Of a stretch of 64,000 bases of DNA, positions 1 through 11,141 are shown piece after piece. Numbering within the stretch: position 1 is the stretch's first letter; each line of letters begins with the position of its first letter. Where the stretch lies: assembly GCA_017979445.1 (NCBI GenBank), contig CM030717.1:17099288-17163287 (forward strand). Direction: 5' to 3'. The stretch is from Akebia trifoliata. Taxonomy: Eukaryota; Streptophyta; Magnoliopsida; Ranunculales; Lardizabalaceae. The notes under the pieces were generated by a model, which had not been told where the DNA came from, made no database searches, and was given only the letters and a program-made list of their open reading frames with translations. Position numbers and translations under genes: made by a program.

Positions 1-766
1 TGGGTACAACATTTACATACATATCACAGTGCCAAATGAAATCAGTTTTTTTTTTTTTTTTTTAAATCTGCAAATATTTAATAATTGCATTTTTGAGCTA
101 AAAATGAATTTTCACATATGCTGACAAGAGTATTGAACTTACTGATTGTAGTGGTTGAAATTCCTTGGAAGGTTGAACTGGTTGGTACAAGAGACTAGCT
201 TTCCTTCCGTATCAAATGATATTGTATACGTTAAATGGCAAATGCTGACTTATAACTTTTAATTGTCTTCCCATCTGCAGAAAATGACAGCATATCAATG
301 TTAGTGGTGGTGGTCGTTTTAGCGTTTCAAATTCTCCTAAAATCAGAAAACCTGAGAAGGCTTTAAAATATATGAATAAAAGAGAGCAAATGGTTGAAAA
401 TAATCCATTGGAACGATTCGAACTTAAGATTAACATGTGTGAAGCAAAGAGATGGTTCCAAAATAATATATTGAAACCATTTCTATATAAGGTTAATATG
501 AATATGGAAAAAGATAATCTGATAAGTTGGACACTTGGGACAGATTTTCTAGGACCCATCCCAGAACCCCCTGCACAAGTTCCATGTTTCTTGTGTGAAT
601 GACTTGAATAGAGTATGAAGAAGATGGCTCATATTACGTTTTAGGGTATATTTTTGCATTATCACTTCTATATAAATATAGTGAGAACGAGGTTGAGAAC
701 TTGGGCACTACTTGTACCTTCATGAGCTTTCTAACAGTAATCTACTAGTCTCCTATGGTGCCAATG
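1..766. other. Flank downstream of the RAB21-like gene, no gene seen
   Basis: AT-rich DNA beyond the stop codon of the minus-strand RAB21-like gene, including a T-run at about 46-63. It should contain that gene's 3' untranslated region next to position 766, but I could not fix a polyadenylation site. Two overlapping ORFs of 76 and 115 codons lie on opposite strands at 212-602 and resemble no family I know. Confidence 0.5.
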
Positions 767-2181
767 TTATGAGCAGCATTTCATTTGTGGTTCCATCTCA
801 GGGCCATCATCTACAATGAGCACGCCTTTCATTGGTGGAGCTGGAGAGGAGCCTTCAAAACTAACCTTTTTTTGGAGAGCTCCTGTAAGAGAGAACTATT
901 AACATCAGTACCAGTAGTTAACTACGTATGTAAGAGCTTGGCACATGTACGAAAGCAGACAAAGACGTTACATAAATAAAAATGAATTGGAGCCTGTATT
1001 TTGTAGTCAAAAGTCATCAAATCTTTATCCCAAAAATTTGGGGTTGGCTGAAGTCTGAATAAATCATGTTTCCACCATTCAATTGTCCAAAGCCATGTCT
1101 TCTGTTGATTCTAGTGAGTGCATATCCACCCTCACTATGTCAATCCACGATCTTTTAATCTTCCTAATGCTCTTTTATAACCGTCAACTTGCACAATTTC
1201 AGTATGCCAACACGAGACTAAATCCCACAAGGTTTTCTTAGTTGAACAGAAGAAATAGATCCTTGCTCTAATTCTAGGTTTAGTCAAAATATAGCCAGAA
1301 GTGTTTAACGTGAATGCTTGTGATCATGTGCGTCAGTAAAAAATGCAGCGATTTCATTTATTTTAACTCATAAAGGAACTGTATGAATCTTATGACCCAA
1401 TGATTTGAATTTTACTACTTACATTTTCACAACCATATTAATTAAAAAAATTACTATCAAAATTTGATTCTCACAACATTGTTAGCCAATACTAGGAAAA
1501 AAAATAATGTTAAACATAAGTACTTATGGTAGCTATGACTTACGGGTTGCAATATCAAGGAAAACTTCATCGATCCCAGTACCCAATTTAGCGGACGTCA
1601 CAAAAAGCTTTGCTCCAATAGAAGTTGCATAGCTGCGTTGAATAACATTTTAGTTAAGAGTCGTGCTGGAGTGACCTCAAGCTGGAACCTCATATCGCAC
1701 TTCTTGAAGTGAAAGTGGATGGGAACCATAGGTGCTTTTTCATTCGTATCTCAATGAAAAGCATCTACGGTTCCCATACACTTTCACATCAAGAAATGTG
1801 ATATGAGGTTTTAGCCTGAGGTCACTTCAGCATTATTCTTTAGTTAATTCATTATAAACTCAATGCTGGACCGATCTATAGTTTCTATGAACATTGCCAA
1901 AGACATCTAACAATGTAGTCAAAGGCGTTAGGCAAGGTTAGGCGACAAAGGTCTCTCTAGTGAAGCAAAGCCTAAGAGATGATCCATTTAGCTATTATAC
2001 AAATTGGCTTTTCTAGTGAATTCTTAGAGAAATTTTATCATTGACCTCCCATTTCATCCCAAAGTGCACAATGACAATTTCCAAGGAAAAGGTCAAACAT
2101 CCATTGGAAAATCAATTCCCCCCTTTTTTTTTTACAAAAATTAAAGAAAGAAAACAATTTGAAAATGATAATAAATCAAAC

Positions 2182-2223
<42 letters not shown>

Positions 2224-5200
2224 TATTCAAATCATCAATGTAGCATATGGTCATCACGTGAACAGTAATGCTACTAAAACATAGAGAAACAGAAACAACA
2301 ATAATTATAAGAATGTATTTCCAATCTTTAAATGTGCAAAGAGAAACAAATTGAATTTGCATTCTAGACTAGGCAAAAGCAAGAGCCTAGCACTTAAATG
2401 TCCTGGGTGACTGCTTTTGTACTAGGGCAGTAGTACCTACCTAGACCATGAGCTAGGAGTCCTAGCTAAGCAAGGCTTTAACTACGCTGACAATTAGTTG
2501 TATAATTTAGACTTCATCATTATTTTGCCAAATGATATGAGTCGAACAATAGTAGTTGCATCGATCTAAATATACCAACAGCCAAAAATTGCATTCTCCA
2601 ACCTCATAGAAAAATTAACAAAATTGCATTCTTTACTTCTTCCATATCTGATGGATTTTTCCACAATTTGTTTTGACCTTATTTCCAGGGTGGAGTTTCA
2701 ATGTGTTTTCTAAAAGGAAACTATGTTTTTGGTCTATCCTCCAATTTGTGATATGCTGGGGATTTTGGAAGGAGAAAATAGAAAATGCTTTCAGGGGGAA
2801 GAGAAATCAGCCTATGATGTGATTTTGGAGATACTGAGCTTGCTTTGTTATTGGAACAAAATGAACAAAGACTTTGAACAGGTGTTCTTTGAGGCTTTTG
2901 TTTCCGGGTAGAATTTTCTTTGTTCTTTTAGTTCTTAGCTCTATTGTATTTGCTTTCTTTTCTATTTTTTCTATCTTATTTAGTTCTTTGTACTTTGAGG
3001 AGGGGGGGCACCTCGACCTCCTTTTTTTTGGAATAAAATTATACTTATCCCATGGGCTAGATTTCAATTGTTGGGGGAGGGTGGGGAGAGTCTGCAGCTA
3101 GAATGTCTAACATACTGCACCAGAGCCAATGAGGTCATTAGGGTACTTCATCCACTAAATTAGCATAGAATGAACAGCACAATCCAGGAAGAGGTAACAC
3201 CTGAACAGATAAATCAGCATATCATGCATTTGACTGTGCTACTCCAAGAACTTTTCCTTAGCAGCTAGATTTGTAAATGCATTGGGCTCTGCAACAATGC
3301 TCAAGACTTGGCCTTTGTCCCTCTATAAGAATGAACTCTTTACTTGATAAGAAATGAGGCATTTGTTTCTTAGTCAAACTGTCCCATCCCATCCCAACCC
3401 AACCTAAACTAAATTTACAAGGATAAGTGTTTATACTTATCAAAAATTAGAAATTAAAATAAAAAGGTTCATGCACTAATTGAATTCTTATACATAGTCA
3501 TGCTAGTCATGGAACACACGCTAAAGTTTTGTGATTGCAGTAATAAGTACTCGCAATGAAACTCAAGATTGAGAATTAGTTTCTCTCCTCAACTTGAGGT
3601 GAACTCTACCATTTCTTATTAAACTTCAAGGCTTCAACTCCATAAAATCCAACACATGTGAATGCACACTTGAGAAAATATCGTTGAATCCTAGAATCCC
3701 TAAACACACTCCATGCACTTGTTGTGTGAAGATCCTTTGGGTACAAAGTTGATTCAACACCATGTTTTCATATCTAGCAATTAGCTACTATGTCTTACAA
3801 TATGAATTGAACAGAACCAAAGTTCAAACAAATCCATTAAGCAAGGCAATTGAAGGACACATACCTTTCAGACTCTTGGAGATCAAATTTCTTTGATCTC
3901 ACCAAATCACTTTTATTTGCAGCAATTGCCATGATAATGTTCTTGGAAGCCATTTGTTGGAGTTCTTTCACCCAATTTCTCACCCGAATGAAGCTATCAT
4001 TGTCCATAATATCATATACCAAAAGGGCCGCTGCAACCACCAATTACAAGACAACAGTGAACACTAATTTAAACATAATCTTTAAGAAATAAATTCAAAA
4101 GCTCTGAACATATTAGCAAACTCATCCATGCTAATGAAGAACAAATCACATTACTCAAAATCAAATACAGACCATCTGCATCACGATAGTATATTGGGCC
4201 CAAAGCATGAAATCGCTCCTGTCCTGCCGTATCCTGCCAGCAAATAGCAAATCACTCAAAGTTATAGCTTACTACATCGACAACACAAGCATTAAATCAT
4301 GCCAAAATTAGAAAGCAGTCATAAGAAATAAGAATCTTGGCTGCGTAATCAGAGCATCCTATTACAGGACAAGCCCAAGTCTCTGAGATCACGGAATGAA
4401 ATGAACTTAATTTGAAAACTTGATCATCTCATGAAATTCAATTGTATTATATTCTGTTGAAAAGCAAGGCGGCTAGTAATATCGGGAGAAAAACATATGG
4501 CTTGATCAATATAGCACATATATATCATCAACCTGATTTTAATATCATCATTATCTTCTATACCTTTAGCCAAAACATTAGATCACTAACATGAATCCTT
4601 GTTCACAATTCACCTCTTGCTTTAGAGCCTTTGTAATGCGGAACGCACTGATAATGAGAATTACTACAATTTTATTTCGCCAGTGACAAAATCTTCTCAG
4701 TCGAGGAGAATTGATAGGGACATCAAATCTTAAAGAGGAAATTTTAGTTTTTATTTAAATTTCTATTTTAGGACTTTATTTGCATGTTTTTGGGCTTATT
4801 TTGATGTTTTATTGGCCTATGATCTTAGTATAACATTTAGGAGCAATTTGGTAACTTTAGCTTATCTTTTATTTAAATTTATTAAGATTTGAAAATTAGG
4901 AGAGATAAAGTTACGAAAATTAGGTTTATTTATTTGGTACTTTAGTTTGACTGGGATTCTTGATTTATTTTCTTTATATAGATTGTATTAGGATTTTTTT
5001 TATTAATGAATGAAAGGAATTTGATGAATAAAAAGAAAGCTTGACTTTGATCTTCCCAACAATGAGTGTGGTGTGAGACCATTTTGGAGTGAGTCCAATA
5101 AAATATTCTTTTCTTCTAAGTTTTATTTTTCTTTTTTATTCTTTTGTTTTTCTTGATTTTCTTTTAGTTACTTGATCTTGATTTTCTTACTTCTTATTTC

Positions 5201-8200
5201 TTGATTCTTGATTCTTGAAACCCCTTTCTTAATTCTTGATTCTTGAAACCTACAAAACTCAACCTTTAATCCTTTCCCTATTTTCTTTAACCCTTATTTC
5301 AGTAATCTCTTTTCCAAATCTCAACCCTTTATCCTTTCTCTTAACCTTTAACCATTCTTTAACCCTTTTCATTTATCCCATTGAAATTGTCATAATTGCG
5401 AAAAAAAAATTTATTTTAATTTTTCTTGTCTACTCTCATCATCCTGCATCACTTCAACTTGCAACAAATCACACAGGTATCATACAACCCAAACCATCTT
5501 GATCAACTTTCCTTCATTTTATTGCATATGGGGATTATTCCTAAATTCTCATGAATGTATTCATTTCTTCTTTTGTCTTTGCTGGTCTTACTACTCATCC
5601 ATCTAAACTTCCTCATCTATATTAAGCTGAATCTATGAACATATTATTTCTTGACTTTAACTCCACAAAGCACAAGTATTTTAATGACATTTGGTAAAGT
5701 TTTTACCTTTTAACTGCTGGTGGATGTGGGTCACACATAATACTACAAAAGGACTCATCCACTTTACTTACCCAACAGTGATTCTATGGGTCAAATCTTC
5801 ACCAACCTCTTCAACATTATGGATAATTGAACCTAAACAGAAACAACCTTTTTTAAGAATTTAATTTAATTTAATATAATATAATGCAAAGATTATATCA
5901 TAGTTACAAAATATTTGGAAGTTTGAACTACACGCTATGCCATTTCAACTGGCATAAAATATTCTCCAACATCGATATATTTGTGACAATGTTAAGAGTA
6001 TTGGTTAAATAAACAACCAATCAAAGTATTGATTGAATTCATCAGCTTCATCATCATCATCATCCTCATCCAAGCCTCATTTTAATAGAATCAAAAACTA
6101 GTTTGATTCCATTTTTTATTCCTAATGATGTAACAACAAAATAAAACAAAAAAGGGGGGGAAAATCCATGAAACTGCCCTCCACGGCATAAAATTGAGGT
6201 GAATATCGCACCTAATATTTTGTCCATGAAGCAAGTGTTTTATATATTAAGGTATAAGTAGTTAACATGACAACAATATTCTCATTTCCATGTAGAATAT
6301 TGTTGTTTTTTATTCTAGTTTCTCAAATACTTGTGCATTGTTGAACGTTGATGATCTTCATTTACACACTTCATAGGATTTTTTATCGTATTTTCATGAC
6401 TGATGAGTGTGTTTAATTGTTTGTTTTTATTTCCCACAATTTCAATAAAGAATTCTCAAAATTTCCATCATATCCATCAAAATTGTATTAATTTCCACAC
6501 ACACCATAATATTTCCTTTTTCTAGGCTGATCGACACTGAGATTTAATACCTTGGTTCATTTTACTAGAAAGAGAGAATGAAACATTTATAATTGTTCCA
6601 ACATGTCAAAAAAAATACTAACTTTGCATGATAGCAAAAGGAAACAACATTCAACCTTATTTTATGAGAAAGTCCATGGGAAAAAAAAATTCCTGACAAT
6701 ACCACTAAAACTCAACTACTCGAAAATGTGTTAAAATCAAGCACACCAAATTATAATGAGATACTACACAATTAACAATAGGTACTCTATGGACTTTCTA
6801 ATGGTCAATATGTGAGTTGTGAGGTATTGTTTGTAATCATTTCTTTTCTCTCATTGTTTTTTTCTTCTTTATTTTAGGTTCATTTGTATCAGGGCGGCAA
6901 TCTTGGCCACATCCCTTTTTCTTTATCAATAAACTCTTTTCTTTTCCTATATATATATATATAAAAAGAAAAAAAAACAAAGAATGAAACACTAGAAAAC
7001 TAAATAAGAATGATAAACTTAAAAAAATTATAAAAATTTGATCTTTGCACAAGAAAAAGAGATGTTTTTGTTGATTTTATTAAATCTAGAAAACCTTTAA
7101 ATATTTAACTGAGAGTTAGAAATAAAAACAAAAAGAGATGAATTAATGGAATTTTTCAACGTATGGTAACCTAAAATTGTGTCACCTACAGCACATACAC
7201 GTGAACTATAATTCTCTAACATGAAATACCAACAAATGTTAAAAAGGCATGATATCCAAATGCTTTTTAAAATCTAAGGTGATGGGCCATATGGCTCACA
7301 AGCTTTTAGGCCTTTGGGGAAGCTCACCAGAAGCCTCAAGACACAAGTCCCATACACTTTTAAAAACATTAGGGCAATATGAGATTGTGTATCATACTAG
7401 TTAGAGTGAGGATCCAATGAAACTTTCAACTAAATCTTTCCAATAATTTCTTGAGTAGGAAGCAACACTTTTTCTCAACTTCTACTTTTAATTGGACAAC
7501 AAAAGTACAGTCACTTAGTATGGAGATAACCCAAAGTCTTGTAGTTATGTTTTTGTACAACTTCTTCTCTTATTTATGAAGATGTTTAGGCAAAAACCTA
7601 ATTTTAAAGATCTTAAAACCCAATTACATTAGTCGTACTTCAAATTACTCCTTTTACACAAGAGAAACTTGTGAAGATATTGTTATGTTATGGATGATAT
7701 CATATGGATTGGTAACTATGAAAGATGCGTTACACCACTAAAACCAAACCGATTTCAGCTAATGGAGATATCAATTATGGTGCACATACAAATACATGAC
7801 ATTCTATTATTTGTTGATTTTCTAAGCTTTGTCATACAAGAGCTGGAGAGTTCACTTATTTTCAATGTCTAGAATTCTATATCCAAAATTAACCTAAGGT
7901 AATTTCCTAAGAGAGGGATCCCTCTATTAACAACATAGAGAAATGACCAACAGATGAACCTTATGTTCTCAAACTACCCAAAAATAAATAAATATATGAA
8001 TAAATAATAATATTATTATTAATATTAATATTACAATAGATAAATAAAGCATTCACTTGATACAACTCAAAACAAGGAGAGAGTGAAAGATAAGAAAACC
8101 CACCCAAATAGCTAGAGTAATGGGCACACCTTCAATAACTAGGCGCTTTGTTAGATAGGAAGCTTGCACAGTCGCTTCTTGTTTTTCAGAGAAGACACTA

Positions 8201-9962
8201 TTTACATACCGCAACACAAGAGATGTTTTCCCAACTCTACCTGCATATAAACAAAATAAAATCTCAAAACAACCAAACTATAATAAAAATAAATTAAAAA
8301 CGATAAAGGAGATAATACAATATGTGAAAGATAATGAACCCTATAAGATCAAAACCTAATAAAACCACTTGCTAGGTTAGAGAAAACCCTATAGCATGCG
8401 GAGAGCTCATATTTAAAACTTCATAAAAAAATAAATAAATAAATAAAAAATGCTACTAATCTTTAAACAAAAATGTAAAAAGATGGAATAGAAGAAACAA
8501 GACCACATAAAGATGACCCACAATTTGTACTTCCATAAAATCTTGTGCATGCCATACCCAAACGAAGAGAAGAATTGGTTTGATCATTAAACTTTGATGT
8601 TCAAAAAGTTTATCTAATTTTGCATTATTATTGTTTATTTAACTTTTCTACAAACCACATTATGTATTATGTACTATACATATGGAAGAAAACTTGATAA
8701 GATGGTAATAAGAAATACTATGCGTTAGGGAAAGAAATGGTGCCACTTCATTGGAAAAACCAATTTTATTTTAGGGAAAATTATTTAAAAGACCCTGGCG
8801 AAGGGACTTTTTTCTAAATAGTCCCTAAGCTTTGGGCGGTCTCTTAATAGTCCATTTAGTAAACTTTTATTTCCTTAACAGTCCCTGTACCTCATCTCCC
8901 ACATTTCTCACGATTGAATCCCCTACTCTTTCGAACTCATCGTTTTTATCCAAAAAAATTGGATTTTTGACAACTCAATCAATTTTAAGAAACTCCATTC
9001 CGTCGAAAAGGATTTAAGAAAGAAGAAGAAACCATTTTCAAGGGTTTTTTCAAACATTGTTAAGATGTATGTAAAAAACTAGGATTTCTTCACTTTTTCT
9101 TAGTTTTTCGATGAAAATTGATCAAGAATGGTTCTTTTGGGTTGAAATCATCTAAACAATTCGTTATCTCAAGTTTTTAGTCGATTTTTCCATATATTTT
9201 AGTCAAGAAAACTTGAAAATTGAAAATGGGTGGGTTTTATCAATGTTTAAAAAGTGGTGAACTCAACAGTAAATAAAAAGTGTTGAGTTCGACAAAAAAT
9301 AAAAAGTGATGAACTCGACAATAAATAAAAAAGCAATGAGTTCGCCAATAATGAGGGACCATTAAAAAATAAAGAGTTTACTAAATGTCCTATCAAGCTA
9401 CCGCACAAAAATTACAAACTATTTGGAAATAAATCCCTCAGCCCAGGTCCTTTAAGTAATTTTTCCTTTATTTATTCTATATTTTCAAATATACATTGAT
9501 TTGTCCCATTGAATTCGAAAATAACGCACTTATAGATATACAATTATACTTAATGAAGTTGAATTTCCGGGAAAAAATTAACTGTTAAAAAATTATTCAA
9601 AGTTTCTAATATCTAGTTATCAATTAGCACCCCAAGTAACCATAAAAATGGCCTAATTCTACTTTAATGAATTTCATTCAAATCTGAATTCCATCTCTGA
9701 ATTTCTCAATCCAATAATGATCGTGCATTAAAAATGAAACAATAATTTGGAAGATAACAGACAAAACTAAGGAGACTAAAAGTAAACCTACCGATCAAGA
9801 TCACAGTATTAACTATACAGAAGATCTCACAAGGAAAAACAACAATTAACAGAGAAAAAAAAAAATGCTAAAGCGAGTTGAAGAAGATTGATTAGGGTTT
9901 GAATTTTTACCGTCGCCAAGAAGAACGATCTTGCACGTGAGACCCGGAGGCTTGGAGTTCAT
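767..9962 (-). CDS. RAB21: RAB21-like small GTPase, six exons
   Basis: Rab GTPase, expected to act as a GDP/GTP switch on endosomal membranes. Coding exons (minus): 9911-9962, 8104-8240, 4173-4233, 3865-4030, 1544-1632, 767-882; total 621 nt, 206 residues plus stop. All five introns are GT-AG and all phases join. Visible motifs: P-loop GDGRVGKT at residues 16-23, switch I region with TVQASYLTK near 41-49, DTAGQERFHALGPIYYRD at 64-81, NKSD at 122-125, TSAK at 151-154 and C-terminal KCCS with two cysteines for geranylgeranylation. The stretch from QASYLT through YYRD matches the animal RAB21 pattern better than RAB5; this family call is from knowledge of the family. The start is the first ATG, giving the usual short N-terminus before the G1 motif. 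Introns 1, 2 and 4 are long (1.67, 3.87 and 2.23 kb) and carry transposon relics. There is no frameshift or stop, so it is probably functional. Confidence 0.93.
1008..1260 (-). mobile_element. RTE-type LINE 3'-end fragment in intron 5
   Basis: Read on the minus strand, this fragment ends with the CCCCAAATTTTTGGGATAA-type tail that is typical of plant RTE LINEs, with the usual preceding block about Ser/Thr-rich 'small-town' text absent and the CATATCC/CTCACTATGTCAATCCA region in the expected order. The 5' part is missing. It lies wholly in intron 5 (883-1543) of the RAB21-like gene. The family call rests on recognising the tail, not on an alignment. The left edge is about 1008 and the right edge is uncertain. 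Confidence 0.55.
1658..1838. mobile_element. Foldback MITE beside the exon 5 acceptor
   Basis: The arms at about 1663-1745 and 1752-1833 are inverted copies with few mismatches, so the element folds into one long hairpin. It is flanked by an exact 9-bp direct repeat, TTTAGTTAA, at 1649-1657 and 1839-1847. A 9-bp duplication fits a Mutator-type or similar DNA transposon. It sits 16-25 bp upstream of the intron 4 acceptor (AG at 1633-1634) in the direction of transcription. Confidence 0.75.
2182..2222. repeat. (GT)n(GA)n microsatellite
   Basis: Compound dinucleotide tract, GT then GA, inside intron 4 of the RAB21-like gene. Confidence 0.95.
4234..8103 (-). other. Intron 2 of the RAB21-like gene, repeat-rich
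   Basis: This 3.87-kb intron is bounded by GT at 8103-8102 and AG at 4235-4234. It contains a T-rich stretch (about 4740-5350) with repeated TCTTGATTCTTGAAACC-like copies near 5170-5250, short TCATCA runs near 6050 and a TA tract near 6950. The T-rich block could be an old LTR, but I found no terminal repeats or target duplication. No ORF here looks like a gene. Confidence 0.5.
8774..9466. mobile_element. Non-autonomous Mutator-like element in intron 1
   Basis: The terminal inverted repeats run about 120 bp: the left arm (8774-8895) and the reverse complement of the right arm (about 9345-9466) share GGGAAAAATTA, an AAAGACCCTGG/AAAGGACCTGG block, and TTTAGTAAACT. Flanks TTTATTTTA (8765-8773) and TTTATTTAT (9467-9475) agree at most positions, consistent with a decayed 9-bp duplication. 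Long inverted repeats plus 9-bp duplication point to the Mutator superfamily. The interior has no transposase. Confidence 0.65.
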
Positions 9963-10108
9963 TCTCAGATTCCTCAATTGTTAAATTTATCAGATTTCAG
10001 CGATTGGAATCTCTTAAATTTATTCCTCAGAGAACACCGGAAGAAATCGAGACGCGAAGATTTCCATTTCCGTACCGTACCAAAAAAATGGAGACTGAGT
10101 TGGGAAGC

Positions 10109-10114
10109 TATATA
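10109..10114 (-). promoter_or_regulatory. Possible TATA box of the RAB21-like gene
   Basis: A TATATA motif on the minus strand lies about 150 bp upstream of the ATG at 9962. That spacing would give a 5' untranslated region of roughly 120 nt. The motif is nearly symmetrical and the region is AT-rich, so this is only a candidate. Confidence 0.3.
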
Positions 10115-10330
10115 AAGCGCGCATAAATGGACACGTAATTTGAGGCACCGATTTGCTATATTTATGAATACAAAATGTTTGATGACATTCATCTTGAAAT
10201 ACGTTTTGGAAATGAAACCTAAATATACGTTCATCTTCGGGCTTCCAATTATTACCAACTTTTTTAATTATATTGATTACTTATTTAATAATTTCAATTT
10301 TTTATTAAATTTAATATATATATATATATA

Positions 10331-10711
10331 GGGAAATGTTCAGCACCCTAAGTTTTACCACACACTTTAACAAACGTTTTTTGTCCTACATGGGTTATAA
10401 GTTTTGGAATGAGCTGATTTTTGGTGAGGATGATCTCTATGATTAGAAGATCATCCTCCCCAAAAATCAGCCCATTCCGAAATGTTTAGCCCCATGTTTA
10501 CACGTTGAAAAATCGTGGACCGTCCATTTTTTGTAAATCAATTTTGATGGGGTTAGAAGTTTTGGAATGAGCTGATTTTTGGTGAGGATGATCTCCTCAC
10601 CATAGAGATCATCCTCACCAAAAATCAGCTCATTCCGAAACTTCTAACCCATGTAAGACAAAACGCGTTTGTTAAAGTGTGTGGTAAAACTAAGGGTGGC
10701 GAACGGGACCC
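10331..10711. mobile_element. Palindromic MITE upstream of the RAB21-like gene
   Basis: The ends are inverted copies: the block from CACCCTAAG through TTTAACAAACG (about 10345-10375) returns inverted at about 10664-10697, followed by GGGTTA and the GTTTTGGAATGAGCTGATTT block. Inside it are two more inverted pairs built on the TTTGGTGAGGATGATCTC module. Almost the whole 380 bp can fold. It is bounded on both sides by (TA)n tracts, so a TA target duplication cannot be resolved. It starts 369 bp upstream of the RAB21-like ATG. Confidence 0.7.
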
Positions 10712-11035
10712 ATATATATATATATATAAAACATATTTGGAGTTAAAACATTTTAGTAAAAGTGAGGAAATTTTTTCTCCGCTTTAATTTCAATAAATGA
10801 TTAAAAAATTTTCCTTTTTATAATAAATTTTACCCACTTTAAATAAAATGTTATAATTTTGAAATTTGTAATTTTCAGAATAAAAATGAGTAATGCATTG
10901 AAATAGATATTTCACAATTTTCAACACTTATTTTAGTAAATCAGCCTAAATTAACATTCTAATAAGAGAGAAGTTGAATATTATGTGATGGGCTCATCTA
11001 ATTAAGAGAACATCAAAAGTTTGTATGAATAAAAG
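10712..11035. other. AT-rich spacer, nothing recognised
   Basis: A short TA tract followed by AT-rich DNA between two MITE copies. I see no ORF, repeat unit or structured motif. Confidence 0.5.
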
Positions 11036-11141
11036 CATCAAAAAATTACAAACGTTTGTCTCATATGGGTTAGAAGTTTTGCAATTGACTGGCTTTTGTG
11101 AGGATGATATCTATGATAATGGATCATCATCACAAAATATT

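Noticed and set aside
785..979. 64-codon plus-strand ORF
   Set aside because: It overlaps exon 6 of the RAB21-like gene on the other strand and has no resemblance to a protein family.
3837..4043. ORF starting with MVVAAALLVYD as a separate small gene
   Set aside because: It is exon 4 of the RAB21-like gene read into both introns; the true junctions are at 4030 and 3865.
5236..5502. 88-codon ORF in intron 2
   Set aside because: Low-complexity hydrophobic peptide from a T/C-rich stretch; no conserved motif, spliced out of the RAB21-like transcript.
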